Part shown: one piece after another, positions 7,133 through 7,613 of the stretch
How the letters are laid out: every line of letters starts with the position of its first letter
Position numbering within the stretch: the stretch's first letter is position 1
Assembly (NCBI GenBank): GCA_003152795.1
Contig: PMBA01000324.1
Location: 3,083-10,695 of the forward strand
Direction: 5' to 3'
DNA: 7,613 nucleotides
Source of the DNA: Acidobacteriaceae bacterium
GTDB taxonomy: Bacteria; Acidobacteriota; Terriglobia; Terriglobales; Acidobacteriaceae
Notes under the pieces: generated by a model
What the model was told of the DNA's origin: nothing
Seen by the model: the letters and a program-made list of their open reading frames with translations, nothing else
Database searches by the model: none
Translations under genes and position numbers: made by a program

Positions 7133-7152
7133 GGATGCCCACGTGTGGCCTG

Positions 7153-7181
7153 AAATTAACACCCGCACCCACGACCGTCAA
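7153..7181 (-). promoter_or_regulatory. Candidate sigma-70-type promoter for the large fusion protein
   Basis: TTGACG (7181-7176, five of six to TTGACA) is followed after 17 bases by TAATTT (7158-7153), which keeps the three most conserved -10 positions (T1, A2, T6). Transcription would start near 7146, giving a leader of about 27 bases to the CTG at 7119, long enough to include the ribosome binding site. The location fits the longer protein form. Confidence 0.45.
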
Positions 7182-7192
7182 GATTGGACCGC

Positions 7193-7198
7193 TATAAT
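7193..7198 (+). promoter_or_regulatory. Perfect TATAAT box upstream of the rightward TPR gene
   Basis: A consensus -10 hexamer lies 14 bases before the ATG at 7213. I see no -35 match at 16-18 bases spacing (7169-7176 reads CCACGACC). If used, transcription would begin near 7205 and the mRNA would have only about 8 leader bases, so translation would be leaderless or nearly so. The match may be fortuitous. Confidence 0.3.
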
Positions 7199-7212
7199 GA
7201 TGCGGTATTGGA

Positions 7213-7613
7213 ATGATCCAGTCGTCGAAATTGCGATGGAGTCTGGCCATGTTGGGCGTGCTGACGCTTGCCGTCTCGTGTGCCACGGGACAATCCGCGG
7301 CTGCCCAGAGACCAACCTCGCACGACTCGCCCGATGCGCACCTGGGGCGGGCCTACGACGCTCTGAGAGACGACAAATACGAAATGGCTGCCGACGAATT
7401 TCGAGCCGCCCTGAAGCTTGATCCCAAGCTGGTCCTGAGGGCACGGTTTCCCCTGGCGGTCGCGCTCTTCGAGATGAAAAGGCCGGAGGAAGCGCGCCGC
7501 GAGTTTGAAACCGTCCGCCGCGAGACTGGAGAGCACCCCAACATTTCGTATTATCTGGGCCGTCTTGACTTAGATGACCTGCAGTTCGAAAGCGCAATTC
7601 GGAATTTGAATCA
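7213..7613 (+). CDS. Secreted TPR-repeat protein, N-terminal part (runs off right edge)
   Basis: The frame is open for 133 codons from the ATG at 7213 to the window end, so the protein is incomplete. An in-frame TGA at 7198-7200 lies just upstream, making this the first available ATG. The N-terminus MIQSSKLRWSLAMLGVLTLA is a signal peptide. It could be cut by signal peptidase I after the AAA at 29-31. Alternatively AVSC (20-23) could act as a marginal lipobox, making a lipoprotein. From about residue 43, TPR-type helical pairs follow: AHLGRAYDALRDDKYEMAAD with EFRAALKLDP, then FPLAVALFEMKRPEEARREF, then YYLGRLDLDDLQFESAIRNL. TPRs mediate protein-protein contacts; the partner is unknown. There is only a weak ribosome binding site (TTGGA directly before ATG). 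It is transcribed divergently from the large fusion gene, with 93 bases between the starts. The missing part could carry more TPRs or another domain. Confidence 0.82.
   Translation, partial: MIQSSKLRWSLAMLGVLTLAVSCATGQSAAAQRPTSHDSPDAHLGRAYDALRDDKYEMAADEFRAALKLDPKLVLRARFPLAVALFEMKRPEEARREFETVRRETGEHPNISYYLGRLDLDDLQFESAIRNLN

Overview
The window is GC-rich, gene-dense bacterial DNA, with roughly 60% G+C judged by eye. It most likely comes from an acidobacterium (Acidobacteriota) or a close soil relative. This is inferred from gene architecture: a very large exported protein with FG-GAP repeats, an ASPIC/UnbV domain, a redoxin-like domain and TPRs; a secreted carboxypeptidase-regulatory-like protein with an FDEPQFTVAGVT...GGHGSDTVLR segment that I associate with acidobacterial TPR proteins; and Tat-exported hydrolases. 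No rRNA, tRNA, mobile element or CRISPR was seen.

Layout, left to right. (1) 1-654, minus strand: N-terminal 218 residues of a secreted CarboxypepD_reg-like protein that runs off the left edge. (2) 655-838: divergent intergenic region with candidate promoters for both sides and a small dyad. (3) 839-2056 and 2097-3200, plus strand: two tandem, clearly paralogous nucleoside hydrolases, 40 bases apart and probably one operon. The first has a Tat signal and a complete classical active site. The second has a Sec signal and a remodelled active site. (4) 3208-7119, minus strand: a 1303-residue fusion protein converging on the hydrolase pair, with 7 bases between the stops. Its start must lie upstream of the first conventional start codon, because an intact twin-arginine motif lies in frame upstream of it; the best candidate is a CTG with a good ribosome binding site. 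(5) 7120-7212: divergent promoter region. (6) 7213-7613, plus strand: N-terminal 133 residues of a secreted TPR protein that runs off the right edge.

Every gene appears to encode a protein exported from the cytoplasm. The common theme is an envelope or periplasmic toolkit: ribonucleoside cleavage outside the cytoplasm (inferred) plus repeat-rich proteins suited to protein or glycan contacts. Nothing in the sequence links the nucleoside hydrolases functionally to the flanking repeat proteins, and I do not see a recognisable defence, secretion or biosynthetic system. The points most worth following are the remodelled active site of the second hydrolase, the hidden Tat signal with an apparent CTG start, and the redoxin-like domain that has lost the first cysteine of its CxxC motif.
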